DNA from: Azonexus hydrophilus DSM 23864
GTDB lineage: Bacteria; Pseudomonadota; Gammaproteobacteria; Burkholderiales; Rhodocyclaceae
DNA: 64,000 nt
Assembly: GCF_000429605.1 (NCBI RefSeq)
Contig: NZ_KE386925.1
Span: 186,001-250,000, forward strand
Reading direction: 5' to 3'
A model generated the notes under the pieces. The model did no database searches. It was not told the DNA's origin and saw only the letters and a list, made by a program, of their open reading frames with translations. Position numbers and translations under genes: made by a program. Below, piece by piece: positions 28,377 through 38,455 of the stretch (the first letter of the stretch is position 1; each line of letters begins with the position of its first letter).

Positions 28377-29377
28377 TGTTGCTCCAGGATTTGTTGCAGG
28401 TTGTCGGCGGAAAACTCGCGCGGGGTTTGCGCGTCCACCGTCGTCATGTACTGGCGGATGCCGTCCGGCAGTGGTGCCACGCACTCGACCGGCGTGCCCA
28501 GCAAAGGATGGCGAAAAGCCATGCGCCAGGCGTGCAGTGCCATGCGCTTCAGACCGGCCGGACGCAGTCGCTTGTTGAGGTTGAAATCGCCGTACTTCTC
28601 GTCGCCGAGGATGGGAAAACCGAGATGTGCAAGATGGACGCGAATCTGGTGCGTCCGCCCGGTCTTCAACTGGGCTTCGAGCAGGCTCATGTCCGGCCAG
28701 CGGGCGAGCAGACGAAACACTGTATGCGATGCCTTGCCTTCGGCATTGACCGAGACCCGGCGCTCACCGCTGTCGGTCAGGTATTTGAGCAACGGCGCCT
28801 TGACGTGCTGGGTATTGTTCATCCAGCGCCCCTTGACCAGCACCAGGTAGCGCTTGTCGGCACCGGCGCCGTGCTCGCGGAACATGTCGTGCAGCGCCGT
28901 CAGCGCCAGCCGCTTCTTGCCAACCAGCAGGATGCCCGAGGTCTCGCGGTCGAGCCGGTGCGCCAGCTCGAGGAACTTGGCCTGCGGCCGCTGCCGGCGC
29001 AGCGCTTCGATGACCCCGAAGCTGACCCCGCTGCCGCCATGGACGGCGATGCCTTCGGGCTTGTCGATGACCAGCATCGCCTCGTCTTCGAAAATGATCG
29101 GTAGATCGACGCGAGCCTTGGCGGCCTCCTCGACCTCGTCCTGCGGGCGCTCGGCGATGCGGATCGGCGGAATGCGCACCCGGTCGCCGATTTCCAGTCG
29201 ATAGGTGGCATCGACCCGGCGGCTGTTGACCCGGACTTCGCCACTACGCAGGATGCGATAGACATGGCTCTTCGGCACCCCCTTGCAGTGCCGCAGCAGG
29301 TAATTGTCCAGGCGCTGCCCTTGCGCTTCTTCGCCGATCACAACCAGAGTGACCGAATTGTTACCTGTGCCATTCAT
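28373..29377 (-). CDS. rluC: 23S rRNA pseudouridine synthase RluC
   Basis: A 334-residue enzyme converting U955, U2504 and U2580 of 23S rRNA to pseudouridine. An N-terminal S4 RNA-binding domain (about 20-75) is followed by the RluA-type catalytic domain with Asp143 in AHRLDRETSG. KTGRTHQIRVHLAHLGFPILGDEKYG is the second family block. It is divergent from rne, the same arrangement as in E. coli; the rne promoter overlaps its 5' end. Confidence 0.94.
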   Translation of the reverse strand: MNGTGNNSVTLVVIGEEAQGQRLDNYLLRHCKGVPKSHVYRILRSGEVRVNSRRVDATYRLEIGDRVRIPPIRIAERPQDEVEEAAKARVDLPIIFEDEAMLVIDKPEGIAVHGGSGVSFGVIEALRRQRPQAKFLELAHRLDRETSGILLVGKKRLALTALHDMFREHGAGADKRYLVLVKGRWMNNTQHVKAPLLKYLTDSGERRVSVNAEGKASHTVFRLLARWPDMSLLEAQLKTGRTHQIRVHLAHLGFPILGDEKYGDFNLNKRLRPAGLKRMALHAWRMAFRHPLLGTPVECVAPLPDGIRQYMTTVDAQTPREFSADNLQQILEQQ

Positions 29378-29390
29378 TTTCTAATATACT
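29358..29390 (+). promoter_or_regulatory. Predicted rne promoter
   Basis: TTGTTA (29358-29363) and TAATAT (29382-29387) are separated by 18 nt; an overlapping TATACT (29385-29390) offers a second -10. The element overlaps the first codons of the divergent rluC. Confidence 0.5.
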
Positions 29391-29776
29391 GCCTGCGTTT
29401 TACGTCTCTGTTTGCAAGGGATGCCGAACCGTCAGACCGTCCGCCCTCGCGCTGCAAGCGCGACTGCCATGCGGCAGGCCACGAAGTCCCTCCCGTGCCA
29501 ATTGCCCGGGACAAACCAACGTGAAACGACTGGTTAAGTTCACTCACCAAAAGTAGTGATGTTAACGGATTAGCTCGCCACAAGCACGCACGGATCGCCC
29601 GTTGCAGGAATTCCAAGATCGCGCATTTCATAAAAAGACTCGCGGTCATTTAACGATCAGCACATTCATCATCGCCTTTGCCGCCAATCACATGACGCAA
29701 CCCGATAACTGAACCTGTCGCTGCCTGCATGGGCGTTTCGTTGCCGTGAGCACCAGCGAGCTGGAGCCCCAAAACA
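29391..29776 (+). promoter_or_regulatory. Long rne 5' leader with tandem hairpins
   Basis: A 386-nt stretch without a convincing gene lies between the rne promoter and ATG. It contains back-to-back stems: TCGCGCT/AGCGCGA (29447-29463) and CTGCC/GGCAG (29464-29477), then a looser GTCCC...GGGAC fold (about 29486-29513). In E. coli a rne leader of similar length is the site of RNase E autoregulation. The same role is inferred here from position, length and structure, not from sequence similarity. Confidence 0.55.
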
Positions 29777-32455
29777 ATGAAACGCATGCTCTTCAATGCG
29801 ACACAGGCGGAAGAACTCCGTGTCGCCATTGTCGATGGTCAGAAACTGATTGATCTCGACATTGAATCCGCCGCCAAGGAACAACGGAAAAGCAACATCT
29901 ACAAGGGTGTCATCACCCGCATCGAACCGTCGCTCGAAGCCTGCTTCGTCGATTACGGTTCGGAGCGCCACGGTTTCCTGCCGTTCAAGGAAGTCTCCCG
30001 CGCCTATTTCCAGCCGGGCGTCGAACCGGGCAAGGCCCGCATCCAGGATGCGCTCAAGGAAGGTCAGGAACTGATCGTCCAGGTCGACAAGGATGAACGT
30101 GGCAACAAGGGCGCAGCCCTGACCACCTACGTCTCGCTGGCCGGCCGCTACCTCGTGCTGATGCCGAACAACCCGCGCGGCGGTGGCGTCTCCCGTCGTG
30201 TCGACGGCGACGAGCGCACCGAACTGCGTGAAATCATGGACCAGCTGGAAGTCCCCGGCGGCATGAGCCTGATCGCCCGTACCGCCGCCATCGGCCGCCA
30301 GGCCGAAGAGCTGCAGTGGGACCTCAACTACCTGCTGCAACTGTGGTCCGCCATCGAAGGCGCCGCCCAGCAGCAATCGGGCGCCTTCCTGATCTACCTC
30401 GAAGGCTCGCTGGTCATCCGCGCCATCCGCGATTATTTCCAGCCGGACATCGGCGAGATCCTGATCGACACCGACGAAGTCTATGAACAGGCCAAGGCCT
30501 TCATGGGCACCGTGATGCCGGGCAACATCAACCGCGTCAAGCGCTACCGCGACGACGTGCCGCTGTTCTCGCGCTTCCAGATCGAACACCAGATCGAAAC
30601 CGCCTTCGCCCGCCAGGTCAACCTGCCGTCCGGCGGCGCCATCGTCATCGATCACACCGAAGCCCTGGTCGCTGTCGACGTCAACTCCGGTCGCGCCACC
30701 AAGGGTGCCGACATCGAGGAAACGGCGCTCAAGACCAACCTCGAAGCCGCCGACGAACTGGCCCGCCAGTTGCGCCTGCGCGACCTCGGCGGTCTAATCG
30801 TCATCGACTTCATCGACATGGAAAACAGCAAGGCCCAGCGCGAAGTCGAGAACCGCCTGCGCGACGCCCTGCGTTTCGACCGCGCCCGTGTCCAGATGGG
30901 CAAGATCAGCCGTTTCGGCCTGATGGAACTGTCGCGCCAGCGCCTGCGTCCGGCCCTCGCCGAAACCAGCTACATCCCCTGCCCGCGCTGCTCCGGCACC
31001 GGCCACATCCGCTCGACCGAATCGGCCGCGCTGCACATCCTGCGCATCCTCGAAGAGGAAGCGATGAAGGAAAACACCGGCGCCGTGCATGTTCAGGTAC
31101 CGGTCGATGTCGCCACCTTCCTGCTCAACGAGAAGCGTCCGGACATCCAGGCCATCGAACTGCGCCACAAGGTCACCATCCTGCTGATCCCGAATGTTCA
31201 CCTGGAAACGCCGGCGCACACGATCACCCGCCTGCGCCACGACGACCTGAACAACGACGACCTGCGCGAACCTTCCTACCGGATGGTTGACCAGCCGATC
31301 GAGGAATCTGCCAAGCAGGCCAGCCAGCAGGAAAGCGCCAAGCCGCGCCAGGAAGCTGCGATCAAGGGCATTTCGCCGGAACAGCCGGCCCCCAACCTGC
31401 CGGCCAAGGAAGAAGCTGTCGCCGCCCCGGTGCCTGCTGCCGCTTCCGCCGGACTGTTCGCTCGCATCGCCGCCTGGTTCCGCGGCCCGGCCCAACCGGT
31501 TGCCGCTGTCGAAGTCAAGCCGGAAGCGCCGGCCCGTAAAAGCCGCGAAGGTGCTCGTAACGACAACCGCCGTAACGGCCGCAATGGTCGTAACGGCAAC
31601 CGTCGTGACGAAGGCGAACGCAACAATCGCAACACCGAACGCAACGACAAGCCGGCCCGCGAAGAAGCTGCCGGCAATGGTGAACCACGCCAGGAACGTC
31701 GTCCGCGCAAGGAACGCCGCGAGCGTCAGCCGCAGGCCGAGACTCGCCCGGCAATCGAACAGATGCCGCAAGCGCTTCAGGCCGTTGAACCGGATGCTCC
31801 GCAAACCGCAGCGGCTGGCGACGAGCAAGGCAACGCCCGTCGTCGTGGTCGTCGTGGTGGCCGTGGCCGCAACGAACGCCGCAACGAATCGGAAACCACC
31901 ATGGTCGACGCGGTCAGCGCTGAGACCAGCGAGACGATCAACAATGAGCCGGTCGTCGTGACCATTCCTGCCGCGGAAACCACCATCGAGGCCAGCCCGG
32001 CACCGATGGCAGCGACTGTCGAAGTGGCTGTCGAAGCGATCGAACCGGTCGCTGCACCGGCCGTCGAGGCCCCGGCAACCGAAGTGGCTGCCGTCGCCCA
32101 GATCGAAGTCGCTCCCGAAGCCGTTCAGGAAACCGTCACGGTCGCCGAGATTGCTGCCGAACCGGCAACACCCGAAGTCCAGGCGGTTGTCGAAGCCCCG
32201 GTCGAAATCCCGGTCGTCGAGCAGCCCCAGGCAGTCGCCGTGGAAGCCGTCGCAGCACCGGCCCCGCTGCCGGCCAGCGCACCGATCAATGTCGATGCTG
32301 CCCTGTCGGACAGCGGACTGGTCATGGTCCAAACCACGGCTGAAGTGCTGGTCGCCCCGAGCGAACCGCCAGTCAAGCTGGGTCGTCCGCGCAAGGCAAA
32401 GGCGGTCGAGCAAAGTGCCGACGAGCCGCTGGTCATGGTCGAAACCGGCAAGTAA
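29777..32455 (+). CDS. rne: Ribonuclease E
   Basis: An 892-residue endonuclease that starts most mRNA decay and processes rRNA and tRNA. The catalytic half (about 1-510) carries the S1 domain (from residue 36), catalytic Asp residues in [13 protein letters not shown] and [12 protein letters not shown], and the zinc-link CPRCSGTG. The C-terminal half is disordered: an Arg/Asn-rich block (about 590-640, [12 protein letters not shown]), then a Glu/Val/Ala/Pro-rich stretch to the end, and an AT-hook-like GRPRKAK near residue 870. The RNA-binding and scaffold role is inferred. A strong terminator follows. Confidence 0.95.
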   Translation: MKRMLFNATQAEELRVAIVDGQKLIDLDIESAAKEQRKSNIYKGVITRIEPSLEACFVDYGSERHGFLPFKEVSRAYFQPGVEPGKARIQDALKEGQELIVQVDKDERGNKGAALTTYVSLAGRYLVLMPNNPRGGGVSRRVDGDERTELREIMDQLEVPGGMSLIARTAAIGRQAEELQWDLNYLLQLWSAIEGAAQQQSGAFLIYLEGSLVIRAIRDYFQPDIGEILIDTDEVYEQAKAFMGTVMPGNINRVKRYRDDVPLFSRFQIEHQIETAFARQVNLPSGGAIVIDHTEALVAVDVNSGRATKGADIEETALKTNLEAADELARQLRLRDLGGLIVIDFIDMENSKAQREVENRLRDALRFDRARVQMGKISRFGLMELSRQRLRPALAETSYIPCPRCSGTGHIRSTESAALHILRILEEEAMKENTGAVHVQVPVDVATFLLNEKRPDIQAIELRHKVTILLIPNVHLETPAHTITRLRHDDLNNDDLREPSYRMVDQPIEESAKQASQQESAKPRQEAAIKGISPEQPAPNLPAKEEAVAAPVPAAASAGLFARIAAWFRGPAQPVAAVEVKPEAPARKSREGARNDNRRNGRNGRNGNRRDEGERNNRNTERNDKPAREEAAGNGEPRQERRPRKERRERQPQAETRPAIEQMPQALQAVEPDAPQTAAAGDEQGNARRRGRRGGRGRNERRNESETTMVDAVSAETSETINNEPVVVTIPAAETTIEASPAPMAATVEVAVEAIEPVAAPAVEAPATEVAAVAQIEVAPEAVQETVTVAEIAAEPATPEVQAVVEAPVEIPVVEQPQAVAVEAVAAPAPLPASAPINVDAALSDSGLVMVQTTAEVLVAPSEPPVKLGRPRKAKAVEQSADEPLVMVETGK

Positions 32456-32471
32456 GCCGGTCACGGCCAAC

Positions 32472-32501
32472 AAAAAGGGCGTCCTGCGGGACGCCCTTTT
32501 T
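32472..32501. terminator. Bidirectional intrinsic terminator after rne
   Basis: An 8-bp stem GGGCGTCC/GGACGCCC (32477-32484, 32489-32496) with a 4-nt loop is flanked by A5 on the left and T5 on the right, so it can stop rne and the opposing phosphatase-uvrB transcript. Confidence 0.85.
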
Positions 32502-32517
32502 CATTGCTGAAGCCGCC

Positions 32518-32996
32518 TCAGCCGCTGCTGAGTTTTTTCTGCACCGCCTCGACCACGCCCTTGGCGGCGTCCTCGACCATGTCGAGCACCAGGTCGAAGC
32601 CGTGCCCCAAACCATAGTACGGATCCGGCACTTCGTCGTCTTCGAAATTCCCGGCGTAATCCATGAGCAACTGAATCTTGGGTAATTGCTCAGGCATCGC
32701 CATGCGCTGCAGGTTGTCCAGATTACTGCGGTCCATGGCCAGGATCAGGTCGAAGTAATCGAGGTCCTGCAAGGCCACCTTGCGGGCACGCAATTGCGAG
32801 AGGTTGTAGCCACGCGCCGATGCTGCCCGCTGCGTACGCGAATCCGGGGCTTCGCCGACGTGATAGCCGTGCGTTCCCGCAGAATCAACTTCAACTCTAT
32901 CTCCCAGTCCATTGATTTTTATCATATGTCTGAGCACAACCTCTGCCGTTGGTGAACGACAGATGTTGCCCATGCAAACCAGCAGCACGCGGTAAA

Positions 32997-33000
<4 letters not shown>
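32518..33000 (-). CDS. Low-molecular-weight protein tyrosine phosphatase family protein
   Basis: A 160-residue protein with the LMW-PTP P-loop C9-MGNI-C14-R15-S near the N-terminus and the catalytic acid in EVPDPYYG. It could dephosphorylate tyrosine residues on bacterial kinases or other proteins; no tyrosine kinase or exopolysaccharide genes are nearby, so the substrate is open. It overlaps uvrB by ATGA. Codons for residues 21-40 fall in an AT-rich island (32881-32940). Confidence 0.9.
32881..32940. other. AT-rich island inside LMW phosphatase gene
   Basis: By direct count, 22 of 60 bases are G or C (37%), against a clearly GC-rich gene on both sides. The frame is intact. It resembles the islands in nagZ and radA. 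Confidence 0.65.
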
Positions 33001-35069
<2,069 letters not shown>

Positions 35070-35150
35070 GATAAAATTCTGCGCTTGTCGTCGCGATGGA
35101 CACATCGCGCGTTATTGTTGTTCCCTCTCTATTATTTCACGGAGTCGCTA

Positions 35151-36356
35151 ATGTCCTCTTCGATCTTCGCTGCGGTGGAAATGGCCCCGCGCGACCCGAT
35201 CCTCGGTCTGAATGAAGCCTTCAACGCCGACGCGCGTGATACCAAGGTCAACCTTGGCGTCGGTGTGTACTTCGACGATAACGGCAAGATTCCGTTGCTG
35301 GCCGCCGTCAAAGCTGCCGAGGATATGCGCGTCAAGGCCAGCCTGCCGCGCGGCTACCAGCCGATCGAAGGCAACCCGGCCTACAACACCGCCGTCCAGA
35401 ACCTGCTCTTCGGCAAGGATTCCGAACTGCTTGCCGCTGGCCGTGTGATCACCGCCCAGGCCATCGGCGGTACCGGCGCCCTGAAGATCGGTGCTGACTA
35501 CCTGAAGCGCCTGAACCCGGACGCCAAGGTTTACATCAGCAACCCGTCCTGGGAAAACCACCGCGCCCTGTTCGAGGCTGCCGGCTTCATCGTTGAAGAC
35601 TACGCCTACTACGACGCCGCCACCCGTGGCGTGAACTTCGCCGGCATGAAGGCCGACCTGAACAAGATGGCCCCGGGCTCGGTCGTGTTGCTGCACGCCT
35701 GCTGCCACAACCCGACCGGCGCCGACATGAGCGACGCCCAGTGGGCCGAAGTCGTCGGCATCTGCCAGGAACGCGGCCTGGTGCCCTTCCTCGACATGGC
35801 CTACCAGGGCTTTGCCGACGGCATCGATGCCGATGCTGTGGCGATCCGCGCCTTCTCGGCCTCCGGCCTGCAGTTCTTTGCCTCCAGCTCGTTCTCCAAG
35901 AACTTCTCGCTGTACGGCGAGCGCGTCGGCGCCCTGTCGGTCGTCACCGCCTCCAAGGAAGAGTCGGCCCGCGTCATGTCGCAGGTCAAGCGCGTCATTC
36001 GCACCAACTACTCGAACCCGCCGATCCATGGCGGCGCCCTGGTTGCCGCCGTGCTGGCATCGACCGAACTGCGCGCCCAGTGGGAAGCCGAGCTGGCTGG
36101 CATGCGTGATCGCATCCGCGCCATGCGTGGCGGTCTGGTCGACGCGATCAAGGCCACCGGCTGTGCCCAGGACTTCTCCTTCGTCACCCAGCAACGCGGC
36201 ATGTTCTCCTATACCGGCCTGACCGCTGCTCAGGTTGAACGCATGAAGGAAGAATTCGGCATCTACGCCGTATCGACCGGTCGCATCTGTCTGGCTGCAT
36301 TGAACAGCAAGAACATCGACTACGTCGCCAAGGCAGTCGCCGCCGTCACCAAGTAA
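35151..36356 (+). CDS. tyrB: Aromatic amino acid aminotransferase (TyrB/AspC family)
   Basis: A 401-residue class I PLP transaminase. The PLP Lys is K250 in SSSFSKNFSLYGERVG, the PLP-phosphate site is GGTGALK, and ACCHNPTG carries the conserved Asn. It probably interconverts aromatic amino acids or aspartate with their keto acids; the exact preference cannot be read from sequence. GGAG lies 6 nt upstream of the ATG. Codon use is strongly biased toward GC-ending codons, consistent with high expression. A terminator follows. Confidence 0.9.
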   Translation: MSSSIFAAVEMAPRDPILGLNEAFNADARDTKVNLGVGVYFDDNGKIPLLAAVKAAEDMRVKASLPRGYQPIEGNPAYNTAVQNLLFGKDSELLAAGRVITAQAIGGTGALKIGADYLKRLNPDAKVYISNPSWENHRALFEAAGFIVEDYAYYDAATRGVNFAGMKADLNKMAPGSVVLLHACCHNPTGADMSDAQWAEVVGICQERGLVPFLDMAYQGFADGIDADAVAIRAFSASGLQFFASSSFSKNFSLYGERVGALSVVTASKEESARVMSQVKRVIRTNYSNPPIHGGALVAAVLASTELRAQWEAELAGMRDRIRAMRGGLVDAIKATGCAQDFSFVTQQRGMFSYTGLTAAQVERMKEEFGIYAVSTGRICLAALNSKNIDYVAKAVAAVTK

Positions 36357-36380
36357 GCAGACGGCACTGACCAAAAACGA

Positions 36381-36408
36381 AGGGCGGGAATTTTTCCCGC
36401 CCTTTTTT
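36381..36408. terminator. Intrinsic terminator after the aminotransferase gene
   Basis: A stem GGGCGGGA/TCCCGCCC (36382-36389, 36395-36402) with a 5-nt loop is followed by T6 on the plus strand. It abuts the stop of the opposing gene. Confidence 0.85.
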
Positions 36409-38074
36409 ATCTTCCCGCGCTCAGGGTCAAGGTCGGCAGGCTGCCGCTAACCGCCAGCGGAACCCGCGTCGTCGATACCGAGGAGCGCGCCAGCGCCACC
36501 ATTGCGCCATTGACCTCGCCGCCAGGCGCAACCCGCAACTGCCCCGAGGCAGTCAGCAGACCGGCATCAAGCCGGATGTCGCGCAAGGAAACGCCCTGCG
36601 CGTCGACACCAACATCGGCCTGCAATCTGTCGAAACGCGTGGCCCCGGCGCGGACCAGCGATCCGGGACCGCGCCTTGCGGCTTCGCCAATATCCATGCC
36701 GTTCATCAGTCCGCGGGTGACATCGATCTGCAACTGCGCCGAGGCATTTCGCCAGAGCGCCTGCCAGTCGTCTCCGCGAGCCGCAATCCGGATACTGCCG
36801 CTGAGATCGCCTTCGGCCGTCATCTGCGGTATCAGGTCGGCACCGATACGACGCAGATCGAGACGGGTCAACTCGCCATTACCCGACATCGCCAAGCCAG
36901 TCCCCCAACTCAGCGTCCAGTTGCCCTTGAGCAAGCCACCGAAGAAACTGGCATCGATGTCGCCGAGCTGCAGGCGATTTTCTTCCAGCACCACCTTGGC
37001 CTGCAGGACGGGGAAAGTCACGGGAACCCCCGGTAATCGCCAGGCACGCCCTTCCATCTTCAGATCGACACCCTGGGCAAGCGTCCTGGCCGTGATCAGG
37101 ACACTACGATCCGGCGTCTCCAGCGAGGCGCTTTCCAGTTGCCCGGAAGACAGCAGGAGACGTCCGCCGAACGGACCAAAAAATACCGAATTCCCGGCAT
37201 TGACCCGGAAGTCGCTGAGCGTGAGCTGACGCATGGCCGGCAAGGGTATCGCCGGCGACTTGCCAATCGCCGGCAAGGCCAGCAGCTGTTCAACCGGAAT
37301 ACTGGCGCCAGCAACCGTGACATCCTTGACGCCGGCAGCCCCGGACAAAATCATCCCCCATGGGCGATGAATTTCGATGGCATCGATAACACCACCACCG
37401 GCCGCGCCAATGGTGATTCCCTGCAAGGATAAATGTGGCGCCGGCAAGAGCCTGAGCGAAACATTGCCAACCGTGACCGGCGCCGCAAGCATGCCGCCCA
37501 GTTCGCGCTCGATGTCGGCGCGATAGTTGCCGTAAGGGAAAAAGATGACCAGCAAGACCAGGAATGCCAGCAAGCCGACGCCGCCCAAGGCCAGTAGACG
37601 GGGCAGACGACCGGCCGGAGCCGGCACATCGTCATGGATGTCCGGCTCGAATTCCGGCTGGAAACCTGGCGCTTCAGCGACCGGCGCCGCCGTCGGCAGG
37701 ATGGGTTTGCCAAAGGAGGAAAAACGGCTGACCTGACTTTGCGCGCCAAGGCTTGTCGGCCCCGAAGCAGCGCCCGAACCGAAAGTGGAAAACTGGGAAA
37801 TGGCAGAAACCTGTTCCTTGCGGGACTTGGGCTTACCCAACTCCCAGGCGGCAGCCGCCTTGGCCAGTGGCACGATATAACCGCCGCGCTCCAGTTCGTC
37901 GATGGCATTTTCCACCAGGCGTGAATTGCCGATCTTGGCCGACAATTCGCCAACCGTCATCTTTCCGTCCACCTGGACCAGCACCATCCGCAGATTGCGC
38001 TGGACAACCCGTGTACTTTGACGAACAGCCTCATCCCCAATAGGGGTTTTTGCATAGACCAAACCGGAATTCAT
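36407..38074 (-). CDS. Membrane protein: small N-terminal domain fused to AsmA-like region
   Basis: A 555-residue protein of unknown function. Residues about 10-70 look like a compact helical or winged-helix domain (VDGKMTVGELSAKIGN, then LVENAIDELERGGYIV). Residues 80-158 are a low-complexity Ser/Pro/Ala linker, 160-180 a single membrane helix, and 185-555 a long beta-rich part with AsmA-like features (VTVGNVSLRLLPAPHLSLQGI; repeated LxGxG-type strands). With positive residues before the helix, the N-terminal domain would be cytoplasmic and the AsmA-like part periplasmic. It is monocistronic between a terminator and tRNA-Asn. Confidence 0.7.
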   Translation of the reverse strand: MNSGLVYAKTPIGDEAVRQSTRVVQRNLRMVLVQVDGKMTVGELSAKIGNSRLVENAIDELERGGYIVPLAKAAAAWELGKPKSRKEQVSAISQFSTFGSGAASGPTSLGAQSQVSRFSSFGKPILPTAAPVAEAPGFQPEFEPDIHDDVPAPAGRLPRLLALGGVGLLAFLVLLVIFFPYGNYRADIERELGGMLAAPVTVGNVSLRLLPAPHLSLQGITIGAAGGGVIDAIEIHRPWGMILSGAAGVKDVTVAGASIPVEQLLALPAIGKSPAIPLPAMRQLTLSDFRVNAGNSVFFGPFGGRLLLSSGQLESASLETPDRSVLITARTLAQGVDLKMEGRAWRLPGVPVTFPVLQAKVVLEENRLQLGDIDASFFGGLLKGNWTLSWGTGLAMSGNGELTRLDLRRIGADLIPQMTAEGDLSGSIRIAARGDDWQALWRNASAQLQIDVTRGLMNGMDIGEAARRGPGSLVRAGATRFDRLQADVGVDAQGVSLRDIRLDAGLLTASGQLRVAPGGEVNGAMVALARSSVSTTRVPLAVSGSLPTLTLSAGR

Positions 38075-38109
38075 CGCACAACTTCCATTCCAGAAACGAC
38101 CGAGAAGAC

Positions 38110-38138
38110 TTGACTCACCGGCATTCTACTCCTATAAT
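38110..38138 (+). promoter_or_regulatory. tRNA-Asn promoter
   Basis: TTGACT (38110-38115) and a perfect TATAAT (38133-38138) are 17 nt apart, placing the start near 38145, six bases before the tRNA. Confidence 0.85.
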
Positions 38139-38150
38139 GCTCGCTTCAAT

Positions 38151-38226
38151 TCCTCGATAGCTCAGTCGGTAGAGCGCCGGACTGTTAATCCGTAGGTCCC
38201 TGGTTCGAGCCCAGGTCGAGGAGCCA
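38151..38226 (+). tRNA. tRNA-Asn (anticodon GTT)
   Basis: A 76-nt cloverleaf. The acceptor stem TCCTCGA pairs with TCGAGGA, followed by discriminator G and an encoded CCA. The D-arm contains AGCTCAGTCGGTAGAGC, the anticodon GTT is at 38184-38186, and the T-arm contains GGTTCGAGCC. It has its own promoter and terminator, so it is a single-gene unit. Confidence 0.97.
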
Positions 38227-38235
38227 AGTTCCATC

Positions 38236-38270
38236 AAAAAGCCCAGCCATGTCGCTGGGCTTTTTGTTTT
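38236..38270 (+). terminator. Intrinsic terminator after tRNA-Asn
   Basis: A stem GCCCAGC/GCTGGGC (38241-38247, 38254-38260) is flanked by A5 on the left and T5GT4 on the right. Confidence 0.9.
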
Positions 38271-38291
38271 TCCGGAATCTTGTTCCAAGCC

Positions 38292-38346
38292 TGCCAATAT
38301 CCCGGAGAAACAAGCCACTAAGCAGTGGCAGACAAGGATATTAGCA
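38292..38346. repeat. Nested inverted repeats between tRNA-Asn and moaA
   Basis: Outer arms of 11 nt (38292-38302 and 38336-38346) match with a single exception that becomes a G-U pair only if the minus strand is transcribed. Inside is a perfect 6-bp hairpin GCCACT/AGTGGC (38314-38319, 38324-38329). The rest of the 190-nt gap (38271-38455) shows no gene. The function is unknown: a structured RNA, a moaA leader element or a mobile-element remnant are all possible. Confidence 0.6.
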
Positions 38347-38419
38347 TACTCACTCGTGCCAGTCGGCGCTTTGTGATGACAGTTGCAAATGCGGCGACTA
38401 CCCATTTCGATCTACCCCC

Positions 38420-38448
38420 TTGTTCCCCGTGTTTCGAGCGCTGATAAT
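38420..38448 (+). promoter_or_regulatory. Candidate moaA promoter
   Basis: TTGTTC (38420-38425, 3/6) and GATAAT (38443-38448, 5/6) are 17 nt apart. A start about 7 nt downstream would fall at the moaA ATG (38456), suggesting a leaderless mRNA. Confidence 0.4.
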
Positions 38449-38455
38449 CCGGCAC

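Noticed and set aside
30794..32473. A 559-codon frame opposite the 3' half of rne
   Set aside because: Antisense of the low-complexity RNase E tail; the Gly/Arg/Asp-rich translation reflects that repeat composition.
38115..38405. A 96-codon minus-strand frame across tRNA-Asn
   Set aside because: It translates the antisense of a tRNA (the typical STWARTRDLRI pattern), a common annotation artefact.
38271..38455. Molybdenum-cofactor riboswitch before moaA
   Set aside because: I could not match the region to the known Moco RNA pattern, and the best promoter lies immediately before the ATG.
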